From Clostridiales bacterium UBA1234 (GTDB lineage Bacteria; Bacillota; Clostridia; TANB77; UBA1234), in contig DBWQ01000002.1 of the NCBI GenBank assembly GCA_002308995.1, positions 1 to 28,133 on the forward strand: DNA of 28,133 nucleotides. The letters are read 5' to 3'. Positions 7,442 through 14,866 of this stretch are shown here, piece by piece. Position numbers and translations under genes: made by a program. The stretch's first letter is position 1; each line of letters begins with the position of its first letter. The notes below the pieces were generated by a model, which saw nothing but the letters and a program-made list of their open reading frames with translations, did no database searches and was not told the DNA's origin.

Positions 7442-8003
7442 GATAATCTCCTCCTTCCTCATCTTGATGGTACTGGAAGCCTTCTTTTTCTAATACCTCT
7501 TTTAAACTTTGTCTTGCTCGATATGCCAAATTTTTAATCTGTTTATTATTCTTCTTCATTACTTTTTCAATTTCTTCATAAGACATATCTTCAAAATAAA
7601 TCAGATATAGTACTGTTTTATAGTCCTTTGGTAATTGAGATAATGCCATATGAACATGTTTTTGTTCTTCTGTTTTAATGATTTCTTCTTCTATTTTTTT
7701 GGTATCTTCGATTTCTTTATCTTCTAGATAAGTATATCTTTTGTGTCTTTTCATTTCATTCAATGCTTTATTTCTTCCTATTTGAAACAAATAAGTTTTA
7801 AATGTAGATTTTCCTTTAAAATGATGTTTTTTGACAATCAACTCCATAAAAACATCTTCCATAATTTCTTCTGCGATGGAAAGATTACTTACAAAACTAT
7901 TAATAAATAGCATTAAATTATCTCCATATAGAGCTACTAGCTTTTCTAAAGCAGAATCATCTCCCTTTAAATAGTTTGTATATAAGCTTGCTCCAGTATC
8001 CAT
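7428..8003 (-). CDS. ECF-type RNA polymerase sigma factor
   Basis: A 191-residue sigma-70 family protein with only regions 2 and 4. Region 2 covers about residues 10-75 (AEEIMEDVFMELIVKK, FKTYLFQIGRNKALNEMKR). A charged linker follows, then region 4 at about 118-170 (LPKDYKTVLYLIYFEDMSYEEI, a helix-turn-helix, then NLAYRARQSLKEVL). It is expected to direct RNA polymerase to a small regulon, perhaps including its own operon. AGGAGG precedes the ATG. The upstream region has a short palindrome, ATGCC-AA-GGCAT (8047-8058), but I cannot assign a promoter with confidence. The overlapping downstream propeller gene is the probable signalling partner. Confidence 0.9.
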   Translation of the reverse strand: MDTGASLYTNYLKGDDSALEKLVALYGDNLMLFINSFVSNLSIAEEIMEDVFMELIVKKHHFKGKSTFKTYLFQIGRNKALNEMKRHKRYTYLEDKEIEDTKKIEEEIIKTEEQKHVHMALSQLPKDYKTVLYLIYFEDMSYEEIEKVMKKNNKQIKNLAYRARQSLKEVLEKEGFQYHQDEEGGDYHENN

Positions 8004-8127
8004 GTTTTCCCTCCTTTTCTACCAAGTGTGAATCAAAGATGCGTTAATGCCAAGGCATCAGAATCAAAAAGTTCTCTTATTCATCACATTTCACTTATTA
8101 GACAATGTTTTAGGCAAAAAGTCTCAC

Positions 8128-8162
8128 TAAAAAGATGAGCGGAGCACAAAAAGTACCCCGCT
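8128..8162 (-). terminator. Terminator of the zinc operon
   Basis: Arms 8138-8147 and 8153-8162 pair over 10 bp with two G-U pairs around a 5-nt loop. On the minus strand this is followed by CATCTTTTT. It lies 25 nt after the lipoprotein stop codon. Confidence 0.75.
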
Positions 8163-8187
8163 TTCTTTCAAAATAGCTAAAATTAGA

Positions 8188-8769
8188 CTAATTAACAACC
8201 GTAGCCATATCACCAAATTGATTCATCAAGGCAATCTCATAAGCATCAATATAATAGTATTCCTGCCCATTGTCGTCACCTTTCGTAAGTTTTCCCGTCA
8301 CCTGAATCCAATTTTTTTCATTTCCAAAATCTAGTTTTTCCTTTCCATGCCACTCATATTCATAGTAGGCATATCCTGCAGGACACGTCGGACATATCGC
8401 ATTTTCTGAATATCTTCCAACAAAAGTCCAATCTCCATTTTTTAAAGACATGCCCTCTATTTTAACTACTTTACCCTCATATTGACTAAAATTAAGAGTC
8501 ATATCCGCAAGTTGCGTAGCAAAATAATTATCGCCAACAACAATATCGATATCGCTATCATCTACATTTTGAGCTTTATAGATAGAAACCACTTGTTGAG
8601 CACCCTTCTCTTCACTTGAACTATTCTCTGAAGAAATGCTTGCCACTTTTTCTTCTTTTTCAGATTTCCCCGTTGCTTCCCCAGCATTTGATTCAGTATT
8701 TTTGTTCTCGCATCCTGTAAGCATTATAACCATAACTGCAATGAAACATACTAGTAATACTTTTTTCAT
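8188..8769 (-). CDS. Lipoprotein with DUF1980-like domain, zinc operon
   Basis: A 193-residue lipoprotein: signal peptide with lipobox LTGC (Cys20), a Ser/Glu/Lys-rich linker (about 21-60), then a domain of about 115 residues. The pattern DNYFATQ, YEGKVVKIEG, a VGRY strand, a Cys motif and NWIQVTGKL resembles DUF1980, the C-terminal part of the YcgQ/TIGR03943 family. The motif CPTCP could bind a metal. It is the last gene of the fur-znuACB operon, 14 nt after znuB, so a role in extracellular zinc capture or handover is likely but unproven. AAAGGA lies 8 nt before the ATG. Confidence 0.75.
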   Translation of the reverse strand: MKKVLLVCFIAVMVIMLTGCENKNTESNAGEATGKSEKEEKVASISSENSSSEEKGAQQVVSIYKAQNVDDSDIDIVVGDNYFATQLADMTLNFSQYEGKVVKIEGMSLKNGDWTFVGRYSENAICPTCPAGYAYYEYEWHGKEKLDFGNEKNWIQVTGKLTKGDDNGQEYYYIDAYEIALMNQFGDMATVVN

Positions 8770-8783
8770 CAGTATCGTCCTTT

Positions 8784-9605
8784 CTATTCATGAATGATTT
8801 TATTAACCAAATTAAAGCAAATAAACGCTATTAAATTCACAAGAACAATCGTAGCACCTGTGCTAATATCGTAGGCATAAGATAAATATAACCCAATCAA
8901 AAAGGAAAAGACACTCACAAAGGCAGAGCTTATAATTACCTTTTTGAATGATTTAAATAATCTCATAGAAGTTAGGGCTGGAAAAATAATAATACTACTA
9001 ATTAACATCGTTCCCATCATTCTCATGCCAATGACAATAATTACTGCTGTTAATACAGCAATCAAATTAGTATACATTACCACATTAAGGCCAGTAGCTT
9101 TTGAGAAGTCTTCGTCAAACGTGATGGCAAATAATTTACGATAATAAATGATAAATAAAATAGCTACTACAAGACTTGCTCCTACACTTAAGTATAAATC
9201 AGTTTCACTAATTGTCAAGATACTACCAAACATAAAATTACACACATCGGTATTCAGTCCTGTCGTCAGTGATGTAATAGCAACACCTATCGCCAGCGCT
9301 GTACTAGATATTAAAGCTATTGCACTATCACCTTTGATTTGACTATTATTGCCGATTTTTAATAAGATAATAGCAGCAATGATAACACCCGGAATTGCTA
9401 GATAAAGAGGTGTTGTCATTCCAAAAGCAGTCGCAATCGTTAGGATGCCGAATCCCACGTGTGATAATCCATCCCCAATCATCGCATATCGCTTTAATAC
9501 CAAACTCACTCCCAGTAGCGCAGCACATAAACTAACTAGCGTTCCTACCAATGCAGCACGTTGTACAAAAGCATAGCTAAACATTTTTGTAATTGTTTCT
9601 ATCAT
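8784..9605 (-). CDS. znuB: Zinc/metal ABC transporter permease (ZnuB family)
   Basis: A 273-residue integral membrane protein with about eight hydrophobic helices, the usual size for ABC-3 family permeases that move Zn2+ or Mn2+. It has family features such as the early GVSLVLKRYAMIGDGLSHVG segment and the late GTMLISSIIIFPALTSM segment. The ATG overlaps the znuC stop codon as ATGA, with GGAGG 9 nt upstream inside znuC. It would form the channel with ZnuC on the inside and ZnuA outside. Zinc specificity is inferred from the Fur-type regulator and the operon, not from a diagnostic residue. Confidence 0.9.
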   Translation of the reverse strand: MIETITKMFSYAFVQRAALVGTLVSLCAALLGVSLVLKRYAMIGDGLSHVGFGILTIATAFGMTTPLYLAIPGVIIAAIILLKIGNNSQIKGDSAIALISSTALAIGVAITSLTTGLNTDVCNFMFGSILTISETDLYLSVGASLVVAILFIIYYRKLFAITFDEDFSKATGLNVVMYTNLIAVLTAVIIVIGMRMMGTMLISSIIIFPALTSMRLFKSFKKVIISSAFVSVFSFLIGLYLSYAYDISTGATIVLVNLIAFICFNLVNKIIHE

Positions 9606-10276
9606 TTTTTGGCGCCTCCTACTCTATAGTCCTTTACTTGTCCATCAAACTCTACTTTTCCATCTTTTAGTTCTACGACTCTCGTGCAATATTGTACCGC
9701 TCTACTAATATCATGAGAAACCATCACAACCGTCAGTTTTCTTTTTTCATTTAAACGTTTTAACATTTCATAGATTTGAATAGAAATGGAAGGATCCAGT
9801 CCATTGGTAGGTTCATCCAGAATAATGACTTTTTCGGTAGCACAAATTGCTCTCGCAATCAAAACCCTTTGTTGCTGTCCACCTGACAAATCTCTAAAAC
9901 ATTTTTTACGAATTTCATATAAATCCAAGTCTTTCATGACACGATTCGCCATGGCTCTATCTCTTTTGGTGTACCAAATGCTTTTAATGTGATTGACAAT
10001 CGTTCCACTTAATACAACTTCTTCAATAGAAGCCGGAAAATTGCTTTGAATTTCTGTCTTTTGTGGCAAGTAGCCAATACGATGACTCACGATGATTTCT
10101 CCCTTTTTTGGCTTTTGCAAATCTAAAATACATTTCATTAAAGTACTTTTCCCAGAGCCATTTTCACCCACTACGCAAACAAATTCTCCTTCTCCCACAT
10201 CTAAACTGACGCCATCTAAAGCATCTTTTTTACCTGGATAATTATAATGAACTCCCCTTACTTGTATTAAACTCAT
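9602..10276 (-). CDS. znuC: Zinc/metal ABC transporter ATP-binding protein (ZnuC family)
   Basis: A 224-residue ATPase with Walker A GENGSGKS (37-44), a Q-loop near PQK (71-73), signature LSGGQQQR (130-137) and Walker B with catalytic Glu IILDEP (151-156), followed by an H-loop in VSHD. It powers the ZnuB permease. I start it at the ATG at 10276 because AAGGTG lies 9 nt upstream. A GTG at 10312 is in frame and overlaps the znuA stop, but has no ribosome binding site and would add 12 residues unlike the family's start. Confidence 0.92.
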   Translation of the reverse strand: MSLIQVRGVHYNYPGKKDALDGVSLDVGEGEFVCVVGENGSGKSTLMKCILDLQKPKKGEIIVSHRIGYLPQKTEIQSNFPASIEEVVLSGTIVNHIKSIWYTKRDRAMANRVMKDLDLYEIRKKCFRDLSGGQQQRVLIARAICATEKVIILDEPTNGLDPSISIQIYEMLKRLNEKRKLTVVMVSHDISRAVQYCTRVVELKDGKVEFDGQVKDYRVGGAKK

Positions 10277-10311
10277 ACTCCTATTCACCTTCTGTTTCAA
10301 ATTTTTAATCA

Positions 10312-11370
10312 CTACTGAAGTGCTTTCTTTAATACATCTATATTTCTTTCCATTAAAGAAACGTATGTCTCTCCATTTTCAAAATCATCTTTGGTCACGT
10401 TATGAAGCGTTTGGATTTGCATAGCAACAGTACCATTACCAGCCTCAGATGCAATCATATTGGCAACCTTTCCTGTGTTTAATTCAATATAGAGTACTAC
10501 TGGAATCTGTTCCTCTTTCACTTTATCCACTAAATAAGCAATCGTAGCAGCACTCGGTTCTGTTTCAGTACTACAACCATTAAAAGCAGCACTTGCTGTA
10601 AGGCCATATTCTTTTAAGAAATATTGCATTGGCATTTTATCGCCAAACACAAGACGATTTCTTACTTTTTGATCCGTCACTTGTTTAATGTCTTCTCTCA
10701 CTTTTTCAATTTTTTTGATATATTCATCCGCATTTTGGACATAAAAATCGGCATTATTTGCATCATATTCCATAAGCATGTCACGAATGGCTTCCACCAT
10801 TTTAATGGCATTAGTTGGTGAAGTCCAAATATGTTCATCAAAGGCGCCTTCTACTTCTTCCTCTTCTTCCTCTTCTTCAGCGCCATCTACTTCTTGTTCT
10901 TCCATAGTATCTACATAATCAGCAATGCAAAACATTTTGACATTTTTAAAATCTTGGGACTCTACAATTTTATTCGCCCATTTTTCCATCTCACCGCCAA
11001 TATAAATAAACAAATCTGCTTCTCCTATTGTCACGATATCGCTTGCGGTTGGTTCATAACTATGTGTATCTTTACCAGCACCTAATATAAACTTGATTTC
11101 TGCTTTGTCTTTGGCAATCGCACGTACAAAATCATAGGAAGCAAAGTTAGTTGAAACTATGGAAATAGTGTTTTCTTTATTTTGTTCAGTTTGCTCTGTA
11201 CTGATTGTACCATGCGCCGACGTTCTAGCAGTAACATCATTGATTCCAAATCGACTATCTTGTTTCACCTTTGCCTTTTTTTCAAACTTTGGAACAAAAA
11301 TAACAATATATCCAAAGACAAGAATAATTAACGTTAATAAAGCAATATATCCTATTTTTTTAAAATTCAT
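10312..11370 (-). CDS. znuA: Zinc/metal ABC transporter substrate-binding protein (ZnuA family)
   Basis: A 352-residue cluster A-I binding protein that should capture Zn2+ or a similar ion outside the cell. Predicted ligands include His103 (DTHSYEP) and His180 (DEHIWTSP). The third His of the family is replaced by Asp244 (VFGDKMPMQYF), and an acidic residue near YIELNTGK would complete the site. Before His180 lies a run of eight Glu (165-172), where ZnuA proteins often carry a His-rich or acidic loop. The N-terminus has a membrane helix but no lipobox Cys, so it seems anchored by the helix. AAAGGAGG precedes the ATG at 11370, which overlaps the fur stop as ATGA; an upstream ATG at 11400 lacks a site. 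Confidence 0.9.
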   Translation of the reverse strand: MNFKKIGYIALLTLIILVFGYIVIFVPKFEKKAKVKQDSRFGINDVTARTSAHGTISTEQTEQNKENTISIVSTNFASYDFVRAIAKDKAEIKFILGAGKDTHSYEPTASDIVTIGEADLFIYIGGEMEKWANKIVESQDFKNVKMFCIADYVDTMEEQEVDGAEEEEEEEEVEGAFDEHIWTSPTNAIKMVEAIRDMLMEYDANNADFYVQNADEYIKKIEKVREDIKQVTDQKVRNRLVFGDKMPMQYFLKEYGLTASAAFNGCSTETEPSAATIAYLVDKVKEEQIPVVLYIELNTGKVANMIASEAGNGTVAMQIQTLHNVTKDDFENGETYVSLMERNIDVLKKALQ

Positions 11371-11780
11371 TGTTGATCCTCCTTTATCTTTTTCTGACAT
11401 TTCTTGCAGACACCGCCAATGGCAATTTGAGGATTAATCTTAAATCCATGGTCTTTACCAATGTGCTGGCATAAATCTTTCATTTCTTCGCAGGTAAAAT
11501 GCTCCACTTTTCCACATTTTTCACATTTTAAGTGAAAGTGATTTTTGCAATCATCTTTCATATATTGAAAATATCTCGTATTTTTAATTGTTTCTGTACG
11601 AAGCATCTTTTCCTCTTCTAGCACATTTAGAAAACGATAAATGGTCGTTAGTCCTACTTTTTCTTGATGATTCATGAGATACTCTAAAATATCATTTGCA
11701 CTAACATATCGATTTTGATTCTGTTTTAAAAACCTAAGAATCAACTGTTTTTGTACAGTTTGATAAGTTCCATATTTCAC
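11367..11780 (-). CDS. Fur-family metal regulator, probably Zur
   Basis: A 137-residue Fur-family repressor. The winged helix covers about residues 1-75, with the recognition helix in GLTTIYRFLNVLEEE. The dimerisation domain has HFHLKCEKCG, and the structural zinc site has Cys86, Cys89, Cys125 and Cys128. It is first in the operon before znuACB, so Zur is the most likely subfamily; PerR or Fur cannot be excluded from sequence. It starts with GTG after AAGGAAGGTG. A palindrome of Fur-box type overlaps the predicted transcription start, pointing to autoregulation of the whole operon by bound metal. Confidence 0.9.
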   Translation of the reverse strand: MKYGTYQTVQKQLILRFLKQNQNRYVSANDILEYLMNHQEKVGLTTIYRFLNVLEEEKMLRTETIKNTRYFQYMKDDCKNHFHLKCEKCGKVEHFTCEEMKDLCQHIGKDHGFKINPQIAIGGVCKKCQKKIKEDQQ

Positions 11781-11797
11781 TAATTAACACCTTCCTT

Positions 11798-11822
11798 TAT
11801 GAAAATGAAAACCATTTTCATA
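11798..11822. promoter_or_regulatory. Fur/Zur-type operator
   Basis: TATGAAAATG (11798-11807) and CATTTTCATA (11813-11822) are perfect inverted 10-mers with a 5-nt spacer. They lie just downstream of the -10 box and cover the expected transcription start. AT-rich dyads with ATGA..TCAT edges are typical of Fur-family boxes. The regulator encoded next to it is the likely ligand. Confidence 0.7.
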
Positions 11823-11826
11823 TTTG

Positions 11827-11855
11827 ATTTTATCTTTTTTTCATTTACTTGTCAA
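11827..11855 (-). promoter_or_regulatory. Sigma-A promoter of the fur-znuACB operon
   Basis: On the minus strand the -35 is a perfect TTGACA (11850-11855), the spacer 17 nt, and the -10 TAAAAT (11827-11832). The -35 is only 6 nt from the end of the preceding ORF. Confidence 0.85.
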
Positions 11856-11860
11856 GAGTA

Positions 11861-12376
11861 TCAAATAAAAAGATCAAGAGTTGGAAAATATTTCATTTTC
11901 CAACTCTTGAAATAGAATAATACTAGATTAATGATGCTTATTTTCAAAGCACTTTGTATATCTAATTGAATCTCTAATTGATTGTGATAGTTCGGAAATA
12001 CCTCATATTGGTATTTTTGGATACCAATTAAGGATTGATATTTCAATGCCTCAAGTAGTCCAATCACAACAAAAATGCTAAAATTTGTTCCAAGGACACT
12101 GCCCAATCCAATATTAGCACTTACCTTCAATGTACTCAAAGAAATATGCCTTACGTTTTTTTGAAGCAAGTGTAAATCTAATGGAAAAGGATTTCTTTTG
12201 GAAGGAACGATATGCTTTCTTTTTCTTTTCACGATAGCTATCTTCCTCATGATTTGAAAAGGTCCCTTTTGAAGGTAAATTGTTCCCTCTAGATTTTTTT
12301 GACGAAAAATAATATGAATTGTGATTTTTTGATTTATAATCATCCATAGCAAAAAAATAATGGTAAGTATTTTCAT
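11861..12376 (-). CDS. DUF2953-like (YtfI-like) membrane protein, possibly decaying
   Basis: A 171-residue reading frame: an N-terminal hydrophobic helix (about 1-14), a basic middle, then a segment with the DUF2953 pattern (LKVSANIGLGSVLGTNFSI, a hydrophobic helix, YEVFPNYHNQLEIQLDI). DUF2953 includes sporulation protein YtfI, usually around 200 residues or more, so this is short. The start is weak: no ribosome binding site, and the ATG lies in the loop of the previous operon's terminator. The end is also odd: the last 16 codons form a perfect terminator hairpin and its T-tract. A one-base shift at about 11938 would stop the frame before that hairpin. It may be a real gene with a wrong end, or a pseudogene. 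Confidence 0.5.
   Translation of the reverse strand: MKILTIIFLLWMIINQKITIHIIFRQKNLEGTIYLQKGPFQIMRKIAIVKRKRKHIVPSKRNPFPLDLHLLQKNVRHISLSTLKVSANIGLGSVLGTNFSIFVVIGLLEALKYQSLIGIQKYQYEVFPNYHNQLEIQLDIQSALKISIINLVLFYFKSWKMKYFPTLDLFI
11866..11910 (-). terminator. Terminator inside the 3' end of the DUF2953-like ORF
   Basis: A perfect 16-bp stem (11874-11889 with 11895-11910) with a 5-nt loop is followed on the minus strand by TCTTTTTATTT. The ORF's TGA (11863-11861) lies beyond the expected release point. Confidence 0.85.
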
Positions 12377-12396
12377 AAGAATATCTTACCATTATT
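12351..12396 (-). terminator. Terminator of the trmB/DUF4825 operon
   Basis: AATAATGGTAAG (12356-12367) and CTTACCATTATT (12385-12396) form a perfect 12-bp stem with a 17-nt loop, followed on the minus strand by seven Ts. The loop contains the start codon of the next ORF. Confidence 0.85.
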
Positions 12397-12425
12397 TCTT
12401 TGAATTATTCCGTAATCTAATAAAA

Positions 12426-13691
12426 TTACTCTTCTGTGATTGGCTCTTCCAATGGTTCTTCTATAGAATCCTCTGTTAGTGTTGAAACACTTGTATACTC
12501 CTGAACTAATATATTGCTATCTTCCACTTTTGCTTCATATGTTTTAACTATCTGATTCTTTTTAGCAGTGGTTAATGTAACATCATATACATGATTCATT
12601 TCTTCCCTTGGGCGAATTACAATAAGCACCGCATTTTTATCATTTTCTTCTTGTGTTGTCATAACAATGTTTAAATAGTCTTCACCAAGTGCACTCATTA
12701 ATTCTCTTCTTTCAAATTCATTTAAGGTATCACCTGTATTAATAGCTAAGTATTCTCCCATATCTTCCTTGGATACTTGAGATAATGCTTCTAAAACTAG
12801 TGTCTTATAAACTTGTGTCATTTCACTTGTGTTTTGTTTTTTCTCTTTAAAAATAACTTCTCTTGACCAGCTTTCTACATTTTCTGCATAATCGTTAATG
12901 TCTCTACCATAAAACTGATTTAGTTCCTCTCTGGAATAAAGAATTTTATTATCTACTTTTCCCGTATTTAATTCATACGTGATGGTATTCAATTCTGGAA
13001 TTAATACAAATAATGCCACTGTATTATTTAACAATTCTGTTTTTTCTATACTTGTCAAATTATACTTCACATTTATGTTTTTACCCGTCTCATCAATCAT
13101 GATTCCCTCAACTTCATTAGCATATGGAATACTTTGAAGAATTTTGTTAACATTAGATAAATCAGTAATCGATGTATTCTTGTATGAGATAACATCCTCA
13201 ACTTCGTAAACAATGTCATCCGTAACCACCACTTTAACGCCGTATTCAGCCTTACCTTTTCCATATTCTAATTGGAATGAATAAACATAGTTTCCTTCTA
13301 CTCTAGGTAAATCTACTATGAGTGTGTTTAAGGTATCATTCATTCGGTAGGTTGCATCCTGAAAAGAAGTCTCACCAGCACTACAAAATCTCACATAAGA
13401 AACAGAAAATTTCTCGCTAGTAGCAATACTTATGCTTCCAAGTGTTTTAGAAAGTATCGTGTTGTATGAAGGATAATCAAATTCAAAAGGATTTACTGCA
13501 TCTGCTACTACGTCTTTACCAAACACTTTCCAATGATATCCAAATAGCACTGCTTCTATTGTCTTCCCATCATCATTTTTTACTAATATTTTTGGCGGAA
13601 CTTTTTCAGAATTTGAAAAAATAAATGCAAAAATAATAGCTATTAAAATCAAAATGGTAATGCATGCTATCACTATTTTCTCTTTTTTCAT
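12426..13691 (-). CDS. Membrane-anchored protein with DUF4825-like domain
   Basis: A 421-residue protein with one N-terminal helix (about residues 5-23) and a large extracellular part. An N-terminal beta-rich domain (about 30-165) contains GYHWKVFGKDVVADAVNPFEF. It is followed by a stretch resembling DUF4825 (about 170-275: SNVNKILQSIPYANEVEGI, then LNNTVALFVLIPELNTITY and YSREELNQFYG), a further domain and an acidic tail (EEPLEEPITEE). Function is unknown; the family is common in Firmicute surface proteins. Two ATGs are close together: the one at 13691 has AGGAG 8 nt upstream, the one at 13697 only 2 nt, so I use 13691. It is the last gene of the trmB operon. Confidence 0.8.
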   Translation of the reverse strand: MKKEKIVIACITILILIAIIFAFIFSNSEKVPPKILVKNDDGKTIEAVLFGYHWKVFGKDVVADAVNPFEFDYPSYNTILSKTLGSISIATSEKFSVSYVRFCSAGETSFQDATYRMNDTLNTLIVDLPRVEGNYVYSFQLEYGKGKAEYGVKVVVTDDIVYEVEDVISYKNTSITDLSNVNKILQSIPYANEVEGIMIDETGKNINVKYNLTSIEKTELLNNTVALFVLIPELNTITYELNTGKVDNKILYSREELNQFYGRDINDYAENVESWSREVIFKEKKQNTSEMTQVYKTLVLEALSQVSKEDMGEYLAINTGDTLNEFERRELMSALGEDYLNIVMTTQEENDKNAVLIVIRPREEMNHVYDVTLTTAKKNQIVKTYEAKVEDSNILVQEYTSVSTLTEDSIEEPLEEPITEE

Positions 13692-13711
13692 ATCCATCTC
13701 TCCTTTTCGTT

Positions 13712-14845
13712 CTAATCATTCAAACATAATAGTTTTCCCTCTTTATCAATTCTCCAGAACAAGTTTCTTTCTTGTCCACTATCAAAACGTACATAGACCT
13801 GTGATACTACTTCATCAATATGAATGTTGGAAAGCTCTCCGCTAAGAGCCTTTGGAATTTTTGCAAACTTTTCTCCATTTTTATAAAGTACTGCATAGTG
13901 AGCATTATCCTCCGTTTCTTCTATCAAGCAGTATAAGTTTTTGCCACCACTAGGAACCTTGCCTACTTCTAATTTATTCATAGCACGTGGTACCCTATAT
14001 AGTTTCATATCATCTGTACAAATTAGCAAATCATCTTTATCTGCCACACAAGCTTTGATATGAAAATGAACTCTACTTTCACCTGAACTTGCATTTTTTA
14101 TATCATATTGATAAATTCTAGAATCCTCACCATCCAAAATGACATAGATATCATTTGGAGTTAATACTGTATGAATCATTTTGTCCCCACTCATCACAAT
14201 ATCAGTCAAAAAATCACAATCATTTTTTTCTAGATTAAAGGCAATGAGTTTCTTTTTAGTTTCGCTATCATTACTATAGTAATAAACATTTTTTTCATCA
14301 CTACCAATATAGCCCACTTTTCCTTGAATAATCGCTCCCGAACGATTGATGACAAAAGTATCAGGATAATAATAGGATAAAAATGTATTATCAATATAAG
14401 AAATAATCGCTCTACCATCTTTAATGTAATCTAAAAAACCTCGCGAGAAAAAATCACTTCGTTCAATTTGACTTAAATCTTTCACATACATCTCATCTAT
14501 GACATGAAAAAACAAGCGATTTCCATATATCATCAGTTTACGATCTGCATAATACATTTCAAGGTTTTCTAAATCTTCTTCTATATCGTCTTGGATACTT
14601 CGTCTACACAAATGATTTTCAAAGCCAGTTCCTTTATTCTTTTTGGCTATATAATAAATATACCCATCATAAGCAACGACATTTCCACCATTATTTTCGA
14701 CCTCTCCAACATTTTGAGTAATTTCTTGTTTTGGCATGCTTTGCTCATGTTGCTCCTGATATTCTTTTTTATTCATCATTAATAGTACAAGTAGAACTAA
14801 TAATACCGCGAAAAAAATGACAATTAGTTTCTTTCTATCAATCAT
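13712..14845 (-). CDS. Membrane-anchored propeller-like protein (DUF5050-like)
   Basis: A 377-residue protein with an N-terminal transmembrane helix (about residues 6-25), then short beta-strand repeats of the type GYIYYIAKKN, GNRLFFHVID, KNVYYYSND, NDIYVILDG, DDLLICTDD and HYAVLYKNG. These are typical of DUF5050-like or other propeller folds and suggest an extracellular six- or seven-bladed domain. Function unknown. The start at 14845 has GTGGAG 9 nt upstream; a GTG at 14860 and an ATG at 14851 are also in frame. It lies 21 nt after trmB and 20 nt before the DUF4825-like gene, so the three are probably one transcript. Confidence 0.75.
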   Translation of the reverse strand: MIDRKKLIVIFFAVLLVLLVLLMMNKKEYQEQHEQSMPKQEITQNVGEVENNGGNVVAYDGYIYYIAKKNKGTGFENHLCRRSIQDDIEEDLENLEMYYADRKLMIYGNRLFFHVIDEMYVKDLSQIERSDFFSRGFLDYIKDGRAIISYIDNTFLSYYYPDTFVINRSGAIIQGKVGYIGSDEKNVYYYSNDSETKKKLIAFNLEKNDCDFLTDIVMSGDKMIHTVLTPNDIYVILDGEDSRIYQYDIKNASSGESRVHFHIKACVADKDDLLICTDDMKLYRVPRAMNKLEVGKVPSGGKNLYCLIEETEDNAHYAVLYKNGEKFAKIPKALSGELSNIHIDEVVSQVYVRFDSGQERNLFWRIDKEGKLLCLND

Positions 14846-14866
14846 TTTCATCAACTCCACTAAAAA

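Noticed and set aside
7439..7462. Longer start for the beta-propeller protein (MRKEEII...)
   Set aside because: That ATG has no ribosome binding site, whereas the ATG at 7441 has GGAGG 7 nt upstream.
12114..12392. An overlapping 92-codon frame on the minus strand at the start of the DUF2953-like ORF
   Set aside because: Its composition (Lys/Ser/Tyr-rich, no hydrophobic core) is poor and it begins in the terminator stem. The other frame matches a known family pattern.
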